This document shows, piece after piece, positions 8,449 through 16,864 of a stretch of DNA of 62,345 nt. Numbering within the stretch: the first letter of the stretch is position 1; every line of letters begins with the position of its first letter. Below the pieces are notes generated by a model. It saw nothing but the letters and a program-made list of their open reading frames with translations, made no database searches and was not told the DNA's origin. Made by a program: the position numbers and the translations under genes. This DNA is from an uncultured Mailhella sp. GTDB lineage: Bacteria; Desulfobacterota; Desulfovibrionia; Desulfovibrionales; Desulfovibrionaceae. Location of the stretch: assembly GCF_905187505.1 (NCBI RefSeq), contig NZ_CAJJIC010000002.1, positions 1 through 62,345 of the forward strand, in the 5' to 3' direction.

Positions 8449-8992
8449 TGCTTTTCTCCAGAGTTCCGTCCGTTCCTGAGGCGGAAGGCGCTCTTTTGCC
8501 GACGCATTCCCGGAACGTGCAGACCATGTCAGGAAAACGACGCGGGCCCCCGCTGGCTGCGCGGGAAATCATCCTATTTTCAACAGCGCAAATCAACAGT
8601 TATTTTGTTCCCGCAACGCCGCGGGCCTCCCGAAGAAGCGTCCGCAGCGACGCGGACGTTCCCCTCCCCGTCCATCCATAAATATTTTGATATCAAATTA
8701 TCCGGCAAAAAACAAGTCACGCGCGCCGCGTTTTCTCTCAGGCCCCGCCATGCAAAGAAGGAGGCCTTCACGGTCCCGCTGCGGCAGAAAAACACGCATC
8801 GAACCAGAATGGCCGCTCTTCATTCCCGTCATGTCCCGAGCGGAGACTTTTCCGGGCCTCACTCCGGCGCGGCTCTTTCCGCGCACCCTGCGCGCGCCGG
8901 GAAGACATACTTGTCAAACCCTCCGTCCTGCCGTTAAAAACAGAAGAAACGCCATGCCGAACGGCATGGGAACCTACCCTACGGAGCCATGC
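8449..8992. other. Divergent intergenic region, 544 bases, no gene
   Basis: Separates nth (minus) from the PfkB kinase (plus). No convincing coding frame on either strand. It contains a 7-bp hairpin CGTCCGC/GCGGACG (8639-8658), a 12-bp perfect palindrome TTTGATATCAAA (8686-8697) in a short AT-rich patch that could be an operator, a promoter for the kinase (8911-8939), and a small leader hairpin CCATGCC-GAAC-GGCATGG (8952-8969). Confidence 0.5.
8911..8939 (+). promoter_or_regulatory. Predicted sigma-70 promoter for the PfkB kinase
   Basis: TTGTCA, a 17-base spacer and TTAAAA, ending 53 bases before the kinase start. Box quality and spacing are good; not tested. Confidence 0.5.
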
Positions 8993-9937
8993 ATGATTCA
9001 TATTTCCGGATCTCTCGCCTTCGACCGCATCATGACCTTTCCCGGCCACTTTGAAGACCATATTCTTCCCGAAAAGCTGCACTTTCTGAACGTTTCCTTC
9101 CCCATCGACCGTCTTGAGGAAAAAATGGGCGGCACGGCGGGCAACATTGCCTATTCCCTCGCGCTGCTCGGCGAACGCTCCGCCATTTACGGCACGGTGG
9201 GCAAGGACTTTGAAGGCTACGGCCGCCGCCTCGCCTCCATGGGCATCGATCTTTCCGGCATAAAGACCGACGAAAACGACTTTACGGCCTGCTGCTACAT
9301 CATGACCGACAAAAGCAGCAACCAGATCAACGCCTTCTCCCCCTCGGCCATGAAGACTCCCGCCTTCCCGGAGAAGACTCCCGCCGCGGACAAGGGCGAC
9401 TGGGGACTCGTGGCCCCCGGCAACGTGGACGACATGGTAAATCTGCCTGCCTTCTACCGGGAGCACGGCATTCCCTACATTTTTGATCCCGGCCAGCAGA
9501 TCACCGTGCTCGGCGGAGATCAGCTCACGTCAGGTCTTACCGGAGCCCATGTGCTCATCGGCAACGACTATGAAATCGACCGCATTGAAAAAATGACCGG
9601 CCTGAGTCGTGAAGATCTGCTCGACCGCGTCGAATTTCTCATCGTCACCTTCGGCGGCAAGGGATCCGTCATTCTGCACAAGGACGCCCGCCCCTACGAA
9701 GTGCCCGCGGTGCCCGTGGAAAACGTGTCCGATCCCACCGGCGCGGGCGATGCCTACCGTGCGGGACTGCTCAAGGGTCTACACCACGGCATGGGCATGG
9801 CCTTTTCCGCCAGACTCGGCACGGTGACGGCCAGCTTCTGCGTGGAGCAGTACGGCACCCAGCTTCACACCTTCACGCCGGAAGAATTCCAGGCCCGCTA
9901 CGAGTCCTGCTTCGGCCCCATGCCCGTGCTGAACTGA
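8993..9937 (+). CDS. PfkB-family carbohydrate/nucleoside kinase (adenosine kinase-like)
   Basis: 314 residues. Ribokinase-fold sugar or nucleoside kinase: GGTAGNIAYSLALLG near residue 47 is the N-terminal PfkB signature, and DPTGAGDAYRAGLLKG near 255 carries the catalytic aspartate and anion hole. The form of the signatures and the overall length are closest to bacterial adenosine-kinase-like PfkB members, but the substrate cannot be fixed; ribokinase or fructokinase are possible. ATG at 8993 was chosen because ACGGAG stands seven bases before it; another in-frame ATG is at 8954. It stands alone between a promoter and a terminator. Confidence 0.85.
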   Translation: MIHISGSLAFDRIMTFPGHFEDHILPEKLHFLNVSFPIDRLEEKMGGTAGNIAYSLALLGERSAIYGTVGKDFEGYGRRLASMGIDLSGIKTDENDFTACCYIMTDKSSNQINAFSPSAMKTPAFPEKTPAADKGDWGLVAPGNVDDMVNLPAFYREHGIPYIFDPGQQITVLGGDQLTSGLTGAHVLIGNDYEIDRIEKMTGLSREDLLDRVEFLIVTFGGKGSVILHKDARPYEVPAVPVENVSDPTGAGDAYRAGLLKGLHHGMGMAFSARLGTVTASFCVEQYGTQLHTFTPEEFQARYESCFGPMPVLN

Positions 9938-9956
9938 TTTCTGCGTCCGTATGCGC

Positions 9957-9993
9957 AAACGGCCCGCGTGCAATGTGCACGCGGGCCGTTTTT
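9957..9993 (+). terminator. Rho-independent terminator after the PfkB kinase
   Basis: GGCCCGCGTGC and GCACGCGGGCC (11-bp perfect arms) with loop AATGT, preceded by AAAC and followed by GTTTTT. Confidence 0.9.
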
Positions 9994-10083
9994 CATGCTC
10001 ATGCAAGAACCAACGCCGAAGCGCCGCCATCAGTCTCACCTCCGGGCAGCGCCCGACAGAAGGACCGAGCGCCGAAGGCGCTG

Positions 10084-11811
10084 TCAGCGTGAAGCGTCCA
10101 CGTCCACGAAGGCGAATCTGTCCACGTCGAAGAGTCCACGGGCCGTGAGCTTGAGACTCGGGATGACGGGCAGCGCCAGAAAGCTCAGCGTCATGAAGGC
10201 GTCCGCGCCTTCCCATATATGGTAGTGCGACGAGGCCAGCGCAAGAAGCTCGTTCAATTTTGCGGAAACTTCCGCGGCCGGTCGTTCGCTCATGAGTCCG
10301 CCCACGGGCAGAGGCAGTTCGGCGATCACCCGGCCCGCCGACACCATGACGATGCCGCCCTGTATCTTCTCGACCTCGCGCACGGCAGCAAGCATGTCCG
10401 CCTCATTGTCGCCCGCCACCACGATGTTGTGCGAGTCATGGGCAATGGTGGTGGCTATGGCCCCGTTTCTCAAACCGTATTTGCCGTCAAGTAGTCCCAC
10501 GCCCATTTTGCCCGTGGCGTGATGGCGCTCCAGCACGGCCATCTTCAGAAGTCCGGGATTGTCGGCAAGCTCCACCTCTCCGTCCGGTCCGGTCTTTACG
10601 GAACGCTGCAGACAGTCCGTGATGAGTGAATGCGGGCGAAGACCGATGACTCTCGCCCTTCCGGAAGGCACGCGCACGGAAAACGGACGCTCCGGCAGCG
10701 GCGCGAGCACCACGCTGGAGCAGAGCTCTCCGGCGTCACGAACAGGCAGAGAACGCCGCATTCCGCCCTCCCCGGCCACGAGCTCTCCCTTCGCCCAGCA
10801 GGAAATCACGCGAAAGTCCTTGAGATCCTCCACAAGCACAAGATCGGCGCGACGTCCCGGCGCAATGCCTCCGCGATCCCTCAGGCCGTAGCACTCCGCC
10901 GCATTCAACGTGGCCATGCGCACGGCGCTCACCGGATCAAGACCGAAACGGACGGCCATGCGCACGTTGTTGATGACGTGTCCCCTCTCAAGAATGTCGG
11001 AGGGGTGCCTGTCGTCGGTGCAGAAAAGACAGCGGCGCTGATTGGCCGGCGTAAGTCCGGGCAGAAGATGAAGAAGGTCCCGCGAGGCCGAGCCTTCGCG
11101 CAGAAGCACATACATGCCGCAGGCCACGCGAGCTTCCAGTTCCTCCACCGTGGTGCATTCATGATCGGTGCCTATGCCGAGCGCCGCACAGGCCTCCAGC
11201 GTTTCCTCGGACACCAGGGGAGAATGACCGTCTATGACCTTGCCGGCGGCACGCGTCATGGCCATTTTTGCCAGCACGTCGTCGTCTCCGGCCATGAGTC
11301 CGGGGACGTTCATCATTTCCGCAAGTCCCCCCACCCGTGCCTCGGAAAGCAATGGTGCAATGTCTTCGGCACGCAGCACGGCCCCGGCGTCCTCCACGGG
11401 AAGCGCAGGCACGCAGGAAGGCAGCATGATGCGCACGTCGAGAGAAAGGTCCCTCGACGCCTCAAGCATATAACGTATGCCCTCCATGCCCTTCACGTTG
11501 GCGATCTCATGCGGATCGGCCACCACGGTGGTCGTGCCGAAGGGCAGCACGAGTTCGGCAAAACGTGCCGGGCAGAGCATGGAAGACTCAATATGCACAT
11601 GGCCGTCGATAAGCCCCGGCAGAAGCCAGCGCCCTTCGCCGTCCACGACCTCTCCGGCCTCAAAAGGGCCGAAACCGAGAATGCGGCCCTCGCCTATGCT
11701 TACGGAACCTTCCCGTATCTCACCGCTGAACACATCCACGATGCGCACGTTGTCGATGCGCACGTCCGCAGGCTCGCGGCCCGTGACCATGGCCCAGAAT
11801 CGTTTGTTCAT
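10084..11811 (-). CDS. ade: Adenine deaminase
   Basis: 575 residues, the normal length for the Ade amidohydrolase family, which converts adenine to hypoxanthine and ammonia in purine salvage. Seen: metal-binding GLIDGHVHIESSML, the ADPHEIANV motif, DGHSPLVS, and FCTDDRHPSD with the catalytic aspartate; the C-terminal Ade-specific domain contains IAHDSHNIVVAGDN. It starts one base after the stop of the MFS gene on the same strand, so the two are co-transcribed and coupled, and the transporter may supply its substrate. Confidence 0.95.
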   Translation of the reverse strand: MNKRFWAMVTGREPADVRIDNVRIVDVFSGEIREGSVSIGEGRILGFGPFEAGEVVDGEGRWLLPGLIDGHVHIESSMLCPARFAELVLPFGTTTVVADPHEIANVKGMEGIRYMLEASRDLSLDVRIMLPSCVPALPVEDAGAVLRAEDIAPLLSEARVGGLAEMMNVPGLMAGDDDVLAKMAMTRAAGKVIDGHSPLVSEETLEACAALGIGTDHECTTVEELEARVACGMYVLLREGSASRDLLHLLPGLTPANQRRCLFCTDDRHPSDILERGHVINNVRMAVRFGLDPVSAVRMATLNAAECYGLRDRGGIAPGRRADLVLVEDLKDFRVISCWAKGELVAGEGGMRRSLPVRDAGELCSSVVLAPLPERPFSVRVPSGRARVIGLRPHSLITDCLQRSVKTGPDGEVELADNPGLLKMAVLERHHATGKMGVGLLDGKYGLRNGAIATTIAHDSHNIVVAGDNEADMLAAVREVEKIQGGIVMVSAGRVIAELPLPVGGLMSERPAAEVSAKLNELLALASSHYHIWEGADAFMTLSFLALPVIPSLKLTARGLFDVDRFAFVDVDASR

Positions 11812-11812
11812 G

Positions 11813-12991
11813 CTATCCTCTCGTCTGCGTGTTTTTCATGCGGATTTCCCTGTCCACAAGCTGCGCGAGCAGAAGTGACATCACCGTAAGTCCGGCTCCG
11901 AAAAGAAACACGGACTGATATCCGAAGCTTGTCCACATCCAGCCGCCGACGGCGGGAATGGTCACGGCGGGAATATGGTTGATGGTCTGGGCTATGGCCA
12001 TGTTGGGGGCAGCATCTTCTGGGAAGGCTATCTTCTGGAAGAAGGTGCGCACCGCAATGGAAAAGTTGAAGGTCAGACTGTCGAACACATAGAGAAGCAC
12101 GATGAGATACTCGTTCTTCGTCGTGGCATAGCCAAGAAATATGATGAAGGCCGCAATGTACTCGATGGTCATGAGACGCCGTTCGCCGAGCCGGTTGATG
12201 ATCTTCCCCACCATGGGATTGAACAGCCAGTTCACGGCGTAGTTGAACATGAACATGAGCGATACGCTGCGCACCGAAAAGCCGAACTGCTCCACCATGA
12301 GGAACACGGCGAACACCGAAAACACGATGCGCCGTCCGCCCATGAGGAGATTGAGCACATAGAAGAGCCAGTAACGCTTCTGCGGAAGCATTCGTTTGCG
12401 CTGTCTGGGCGCGCTGCTTCCCGTGAGCGGATGCACGAGACCGAGGAAGCCGAGCAGAAGCCCTACGGCTCCGGGCACGAAGAACAGCCAGACAAAGCTC
12501 AGCCTTTCGGAAAACATGAACACGAACACGGAAATCATGAGGCTGCCGCCCGCCACCAGTCCGCGGAGCCGCCCCATGACTATGGGGGTCTGTCTGAGGT
12601 CGAAGTGCTGTATGGCCAGCGAGTTGTTCATGGCCTCGAAATAATGGAAGCCGAAGGACATGAGCATGCTGGTGAAGATGATGGGCACGAAGGAAGGAAA
12701 AAAGCCCGTGAGCATGGTGCCGAGTCCCGCCGCCATGACCGAAAGCGCCGCCAGTCTGTGTTCCTTGATGAAAAAAAGAAAAAGAATGAGCGTGACGCCC
12801 AGAAGACCGGGCAGTTCGCGCAGTCCCTGCACAAGGCCGCTTTGTGCGGGAGTAAGTCCGGCGTAGTTCACCACGAAGTTGTTGTACAGCATGGTCCAGC
12901 CCTGCATGGCAACGGTGGAGCCGAAGTTGAGCATGGCCATGAAAAGCAGCTCATGTTTTTTGGATGCGGGAAGACCTGTAAAAAGCGCCAT
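11813..12991 (-). CDS. Major facilitator superfamily transporter
   Basis: 392 residues with about twelve hydrophobic segments in two six-helix halves joined by a basic loop near residue 200 (SSAPRQRKRMLPQKRYW). The arrangement fits an MFS secondary transporter of the inner membrane. No substrate motif is recognised. It is directly upstream of adenine deaminase with a one-base gap, so purine base transport is a reasonable inference from context only. Translation start at 12991 has a ribosome site lying inside a possible hairpin (12996-13027). Confidence 0.82.
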   Translation of the reverse strand: MALFTGLPASKKHELLFMAMLNFGSTVAMQGWTMLYNNFVVNYAGLTPAQSGLVQGLRELPGLLGVTLILFLFFIKEHRLAALSVMAAGLGTMLTGFFPSFVPIIFTSMLMSFGFHYFEAMNNSLAIQHFDLRQTPIVMGRLRGLVAGGSLMISVFVFMFSERLSFVWLFFVPGAVGLLLGFLGLVHPLTGSSAPRQRKRMLPQKRYWLFYVLNLLMGGRRIVFSVFAVFLMVEQFGFSVRSVSLMFMFNYAVNWLFNPMVGKIINRLGERRLMTIEYIAAFIIFLGYATTKNEYLIVLLYVFDSLTFNFSIAVRTFFQKIAFPEDAAPNMAIAQTINHIPAVTIPAVGGWMWTSFGYQSVFLFGAGLTVMSLLLAQLVDREIRMKNTQTRG

Positions 12992-12995
12992 TGTT

Positions 12996-13027
12996 CACCT
13001 GACCTCATAAGAAATAAAATTCAGGTG
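12996..13027 (-). promoter_or_regulatory. Leader hairpin that could mask the MFS ribosome binding site
   Basis: Read on the minus strand, CACCTGA pairs perfectly with TCAGGTG across 18 bases. The right arm includes AGGTG, the best ribosome site for the MFS start, four bases from ATG. A second GAGG lies in the loop. The pairing could regulate translation of the transporter-ade operon. No purine-riboswitch sequence is seen. Confidence 0.4.
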
Positions 13028-13216
13028 TAAGCCTTATCCTCCGTTGCGTCAAAGGTTGGTACAAGCGCTGCCCCTTCATGAAGCCTTCCCGAATGCTCAG
13101 GCTCTCAGGGAAAGGAAAAGGCAAGAAAAAGGCAGCATCGCACCTGTACGCCGCAGCCTGTCGGAACTATGACATAACGACCAGAACATCTGCCTCTCTA
13201 AAAAGGAGACTCATCC

Positions 13217-14047
13217 ATGAAAGATGTCGTAATGCTGACCGGAGCCGGACAAATCGGCATGGCCATCGCCAGACGCACGGGGTACGGCAAAAAAATCATT
13301 GTGGCGGACAACAAGGAAGAAAACGCGCGGAAAACGGCCGCAATTCTGCTCGACGCCGGATTCGACGCGACTGCGGCACATGTGGACATTGCTTCCCGCG
13401 ACTGCGTTCTGCGCCTCATCGACGGCGCTCTGTCCCTGGGCAGGCTCGTCACGTTCATAAACGCCGCCGGCGTATCGCCGAGTCAGGCTTCCATTGAAAC
13501 CATACTCTCCGTGGATCTGTACGGCACGGCCATGCTTCTTGAAGAGGTAGGAAAAGTCATTGCCGAGGGAGGCGCCGGAGTCACCATTTCCAGCCAGTCC
13601 GGCCACAGGCTTCCCGCTCTGGGCGAGACCGTGGACGAAGAGCTTGCCCTTACTCCTGTGGACAAACTGCTCGAACTTGACGTGCTGCGCCCGGAAAACA
13701 TCCGCGACAGCCTGCATGCCTATCAGCTTGCCAAGCGCTGCAACGTAAAGCGCGTCATGTCGGAAGCCGTGAAATGGGGAGAAAAAGGAGCGCGCATCAA
13801 CTCCATTTCTCCCGGCATCATCGTCACGCCTCTTGCTCTGGATGAATTCAACGGGCCCCGAGGCGGCTTCTACAAGGACATGTTCGCCCGCTGCCCCGCA
13901 AAACGTCCCGGCACGGCGGATGAAATTGCCAACGTGGCGGAACTGCTGCTGAGCGAAAGAGGTGCCTTCATCACCGGTGCGGACATTCTCGCCGACGGAG
14001 GAGCGACGGCGTCCTGGCGCTACGGTCCTCTGCGTCCGAAAGCCTGA
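13217..14047 (+). CDS. Short-chain dehydrogenase/reductase (SDR) family oxidoreductase
   Basis: 276 residues with a Rossmann fold. The N-terminal TGAGQIGMAIA is a slightly altered TGxxxGxG nucleotide-binding motif, NAAGV is the structural NAG motif, SSQSG carries the catalytic serine, and YQLAK is the YxxxK active site. The C-terminus has the SDR motif ISPGIIVTPL and ITGADILADGG. Substrate unknown. The insertion between the serine motif and the tyrosine is longer than usual (HRLPALGETVDEELALTP region), which marks a subgroup I cannot name. A good ribosome site (AAAAAGGAG) precedes the ATG. Confidence 0.88.
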   Translation: MKDVVMLTGAGQIGMAIARRTGYGKKIIVADNKEENARKTAAILLDAGFDATAAHVDIASRDCVLRLIDGALSLGRLVTFINAAGVSPSQASIETILSVDLYGTAMLLEEVGKVIAEGGAGVTISSQSGHRLPALGETVDEELALTPVDKLLELDVLRPENIRDSLHAYQLAKRCNVKRVMSEAVKWGEKGARINSISPGIIVTPLALDEFNGPRGGFYKDMFARCPAKRPGTADEIANVAELLLSERGAFITGADILADGGATASWRYGPLRPKA

Positions 14048-14125
14048 CCCCGCTGTTCCAATAGGCCCTTGGGGCATGAGTATTTTTCCTCTCAGCCGAG
14101 ACATCTCAGAAAAAAGCCTCTACAC

Positions 14126-14163
14126 CATGGAATGGGAAGGTGCAATTCCGCACCGTCCGCAAC
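14126..14163 (+). promoter_or_regulatory. Ferritin leader segment resembling a cobalamin-riboswitch core
   Basis: The leader holds in order GGGAA, GGTGCAATTCC, GCACCGTCC and GCAAC, which follows the conserved core order of cobalamin riboswitches (GGGAA, GGTG, AA..CC, C.G.CC, GCAAC) but is shorter and lacks the outer stems. It also forms a simple hairpin GGTGC/GCACC. It could be a degenerate riboswitch or chance. Confidence 0.25.
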
Positions 14164-14177
14164 AAAGGAGAGGCATC

Positions 14178-14663
14178 ATGGACCCACAGGTGGAAGCCCT
14201 GCTGAAGGAACAGGTCAATCAGGAACTTTATTCCGCTTATTTTTATCTGGCCATTGCCGGGCTATACCAGGGCAGAAGTCTGGACGGCTTCAGCCACTGG
14301 TTTGAAGCGCAGGCCCGCGAGGAGCAAAGCCATGCTCTGAAGATCCTGAAATATCTTCAGGACAACAGGATAAACGTGGAATTCGCCCCCATTGCGGCCC
14401 CGGTCGTGGACTTCAAGGACAACAGGGAACCTCTTGCCGCCACGCTCAGACATGAGCAGCACATCACGGAACTCATCCACTCCATTTACCGGGAGGCCCG
14501 CGACGCCGACGACTTCCGCACCTGCCAGTTCATGGAATGGTTCATTGCCGAACAGGGAGAAGAAGAAAAAAATACCGGGGACCTCATCGCGAGGTTCGAT
14601 CTCTTCGGTGAAGACGCACGGAGCCTGTACCTGCTGAACGCCGAACTCAAGACAAGGGCCTGA
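14178..14663 (+). CDS. Ferritin (non-heme iron storage protein)
   Basis: 161 residues, typical of bacterial FtnA, a 24-subunit cytoplasmic cage that oxidises and stores iron. Seen: ferroxidase-centre ligands in NQELYSAYFYLAIAG (first glutamate), AREEQSHALKIL (EExxH), and the third-helix/fourth-helix acids near EWFIAEQGEEE. ATG at 14178 was chosen because AAAGGAGAGG precedes it and MDPQVEALLKEQVNQE is the canonical N-terminus; an upstream ATG at 14128 would add unrelated residues. Monocistronic, with hairpins after it at 14668 and 14750. Confidence 0.94.
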   Translation: MDPQVEALLKEQVNQELYSAYFYLAIAGLYQGRSLDGFSHWFEAQAREEQSHALKILKYLQDNRINVEFAPIAAPVVDFKDNREPLAATLRHEQHITELIHSIYREARDADDFRTCQFMEWFIAEQGEEEKNTGDLIARFDLFGEDARSLYLLNAELKTRA

Positions 14664-14667
14664 CTCT

Positions 14668-14689
14668 CAGGCCGGAGAGTCCCGGCCTG
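14668..14689 (+). other. Hairpin just after ferritin
   Basis: CAGGCCGG and CCGGCCTG (8-bp perfect arms), loop AGAGTC, starting five bases after the stop codon. No T tract, so more likely an mRNA 3'-end stabiliser than a terminator. Confidence 0.45.
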
Positions 14690-14749
14690 AACATTCTCGC
14701 GGCTCACCCGGCGCTCGGGCCTGAATCGGCAGCATTCTCGGATAAGGAC

Positions 14750-14782
14750 AAAAAAGGGAGCGGCTTCACCGCTCCCTTTTTT
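14750..14782 (+). terminator. Bidirectional Rho-independent terminator between ferritin and lpxC
   Basis: AAAAAAGGGAGCGG and CCGCTCCCTTTTTT enclose CTTCA. The A and T tracts on both sides allow it to serve ferritin (plus) and lpxC (minus). Confidence 0.92.
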
Positions 14783-14882
14783 CAGTCTTCATGACGAAAA
14801 CATCCGGGACGTGCGCTGCATATCGGCTCTTTCCGACATGCCCCGCGCCTTCGTCCTGACACCTGAGAATTGCCCTGACCGG

Positions 14883-15734
14883 TCATCTCTCCACGTCTTC
14901 CAGAAGGCCCTCTCCCCGCACAAGCTCGCGCAGAAAGGCGTTGTTGTGCCCGTGACCGGAGCAGGAAACCGTAAAGTCTCCCAGCATGGGACGACCGAGC
15001 ATGGCCATGTCGCCTATGAAGTCCAGCATCTTGTGACGCACGAACTCGTCGGGGAAGCGCAGGCCTTCCTTGTTGATGACGCCGTCATCTCCCACGACCA
15101 CCACGTTTTCCAGCGATCCTCCGCGGGCAAGACCGCGGCTGTGCAGGTACTCCACTTCCCTCAGAAAACCGAAGGTGCGGGCAGGAGCCACTTCCTTTTC
15201 AAAGGTTTCGGGCGTGACGGTGAGGGCAAAATGCTGCTCGCCGATGACCGGACTGGGGAAACGGATGGTGTAGTCCACGCGAAAGCCGTCGAAGGGACGG
15301 ACCACGATGGATTTTCCGTCCTTTTCCAGAGAAAATTCCCGCATGACTCTGGCCACGCGCCGGGGCGCATTCTGCGAACGAAGGCCGACGCTGAGCAGCG
15401 AATCCACCACGACCATCGCCGAACCGTCGAGAATGGGGGCCTCCCCTCCGAAAACGTGCACTTCCACGTTGTCCACGGCAAGACCGTTCAGTGCGGCAAG
15501 CACGTGTTCTATGGTGGACACGCTCACCTTGCCGTCGCTGACGGTGGTGGCAAGTTCCGTGGTGCTCACCGCCTCGGGACGAGGCGAAAGCAGATGCACG
15601 CCGTCCTCGGAATGAATATGAAAAACGATGCCGTAATCTTCCGCAGCAGGTCGGAACTCCACGCTGACCTCATGGCCGGAATGAAGGGAAATTCCCTTGC
15701 ATCTGACAGTGCCGCCAAGAGTGGTCTGGGGCAT
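14883..15734 (-). CDS. lpxC: UDP-3-O-acyl-N-acetylglucosamine deacetylase
   Basis: 283 residues, slightly shorter than E. coli LpxC (305). Zinc-dependent, cytoplasmic; catalyses the committed step of lipid A synthesis. Seen: zinc ligands in TIEHVLAAL (histidine) and HKMLDFIGDM (HxxxD), and the catalytic histidine in SCSGHGHNNAF. The N-terminus TVRCKGISLHSGHEV is standard. Supports a Gram-negative outer membrane. prmC lies 64 bases upstream on the same strand. Confidence 0.95.
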   Translation of the reverse strand: MPQTTLGGTVRCKGISLHSGHEVSVEFRPAAEDYGIVFHIHSEDGVHLLSPRPEAVSTTELATTVSDGKVSVSTIEHVLAALNGLAVDNVEVHVFGGEAPILDGSAMVVVDSLLSVGLRSQNAPRRVARVMREFSLEKDGKSIVVRPFDGFRVDYTIRFPSPVIGEQHFALTVTPETFEKEVAPARTFGFLREVEYLHSRGLARGGSLENVVVVGDDGVINKEGLRFPDEFVRHKMLDFIGDMAMLGRPMLGDFTVSCSGHGHNNAFLRELVRGEGLLEDVER

Positions 15735-15798
15735 GATGACACTCTCCCAAGCGCCCGGCGGAACATTCCGCCGCGGCTTCCCCGGTATGGCCGGGGGT

Positions 15799-16653
15799 TT
15801 ACACGCCGAAGCGCCTCACCGCAAAAAGATATCGATCCTTTCCGGCAAGATCGCGCCCCGTGCGCATATCCATCCAGTATGCGTCCGGACACAATGCCCG
15901 GCACGCTTCGCCCTGAAGGTACCCATGCTCCATGAGCAGCAGGCCGCCTTCCTTCAGCAGGGCGCGGGCCGCCGCTTCCACCGCGCGGGGATGTTCCAGG
16001 CCTTCCGGTCCAGGCACCAGCGCGGAGCGCGGCTCAAAATTCCTGACGCCGGGGTCAAGCCCGGCATATTCTTCTTCGCTTATGTAGGGAGGATTGGAGA
16101 TGACGAGATCAAAGCTGCGGGGAGCGAAGGGCAGAGGCTTCGTAAAGTCGGCCTCAAGAAACGTCACGGACTCCGCCGCGCCGTTCCGTTCGGCGTTCCT
16201 TCGGGCCACGGCCAGGGCCTCCGGCGATATGTCCACGGCCTCGCCGCGCCACGCGGGGCGCTCCGCCGCAAGCGTCACGGCAATGCAGCCGCTGCCGGTG
16301 CCGAGATCGAGAAATCGGACGTCTCTGCGGGCATGAAAAAACTCCAGCGCCTCTTCCACAAGATGCTCCGTTTCAGGGCGGGGGATCAGCGTACTGGAGT
16401 TTACAAGAAAATCACGACCGAAAAATTCCCGACGTCCCAGAAGATACGCCGCGGGCTCGCCGGCAAGGCGACGCTCCACAAGCGCTTCAAGTCTTTCCTC
16501 GGCCTCTGGGGGGATCGTCTCTTCGGAATGGGCCACAAGCGCCACCTTGTCTATGCCGAGCACATGACAAAGCAGAAGGCCGGCGACCGCCGCCGGAGCT
16601 TCCGTTCCGGCAAGTCGGGCCGTCGCGCGTATTTTCCATTCACGTCTGGTCAT
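15799..16653 (-). CDS. prmC: Peptide chain release factor N5-glutamine methyltransferase
   Basis: 284 residues. Methylates the GGQ glutamine of release factors RF1 and RF2 using S-adenosylmethionine. Seen: SAM-binding FLDLGTGSGCIAVTLA near residue 115 and the catalytic NPPYISEEEY near 187, both diagnostic of HemK/PrmC. The partner prfA is not in the window; the downstream gene is lpxC. Confidence 0.93.
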   Translation of the reverse strand: MTRREWKIRATARLAGTEAPAAVAGLLLCHVLGIDKVALVAHSEETIPPEAEERLEALVERRLAGEPAAYLLGRREFFGRDFLVNSSTLIPRPETEHLVEEALEFFHARRDVRFLDLGTGSGCIAVTLAAERPAWRGEAVDISPEALAVARRNAERNGAAESVTFLEADFTKPLPFAPRSFDLVISNPPYISEEEYAGLDPGVRNFEPRSALVPGPEGLEHPRAVEAAARALLKEGGLLLMEHGYLQGEACRALCPDAYWMDMRTGRDLAGKDRYLFAVRRFGV

Positions 16654-16753
16654 AACGTCACGAATATAACACAGGAAAAAGGACAGGACAAGCAGCCCCA
16701 GCGACGTTCCTGTTTTTCTCAGTTCTGCCGCCTCAGTCTGAAAAGGCCGGTCC

Positions 16754-16855
16754 TTCCGACGCCGAAACTGCGGAAAAGCCGTCGGAAAAACCTTCTGCCG
16801 ATCCGCCTCGGCACGTCGGAAACGCCGCCTTTCTCAGAAGACGCGCCTTCCGACG
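16754..16855. repeat. Four copies of an 8-bp inverted motif in the prmC-rnhA gap
   Basis: The 211-base gap 16654-16864 has no gene but holds TTCCGACG (16754), CGTCGGAA (16780), CGTCGGAA (16814) and TTCCGACG (16848), giving two inverted pairs that can form alternative stems. Spacing is 18, 26 and 26 bases. Could be an mRNA structure or a protein-binding array; no T tract suits a terminator. Confidence 0.5.
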
Positions 16856-16864
16856 CGCCGCTGA

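Noticed and set aside
8014..8937. Plus-strand frame of 307 codons opposite nth and into the intergenic region
   Set aside because: Covers the nth gene on the other strand and a non-coding region; no recognisable motif.
10084..13027. Purine riboswitch before the MFS-ade operon
   Set aside because: The conserved purine aptamer loops are not present; only a simple hairpin is visible.
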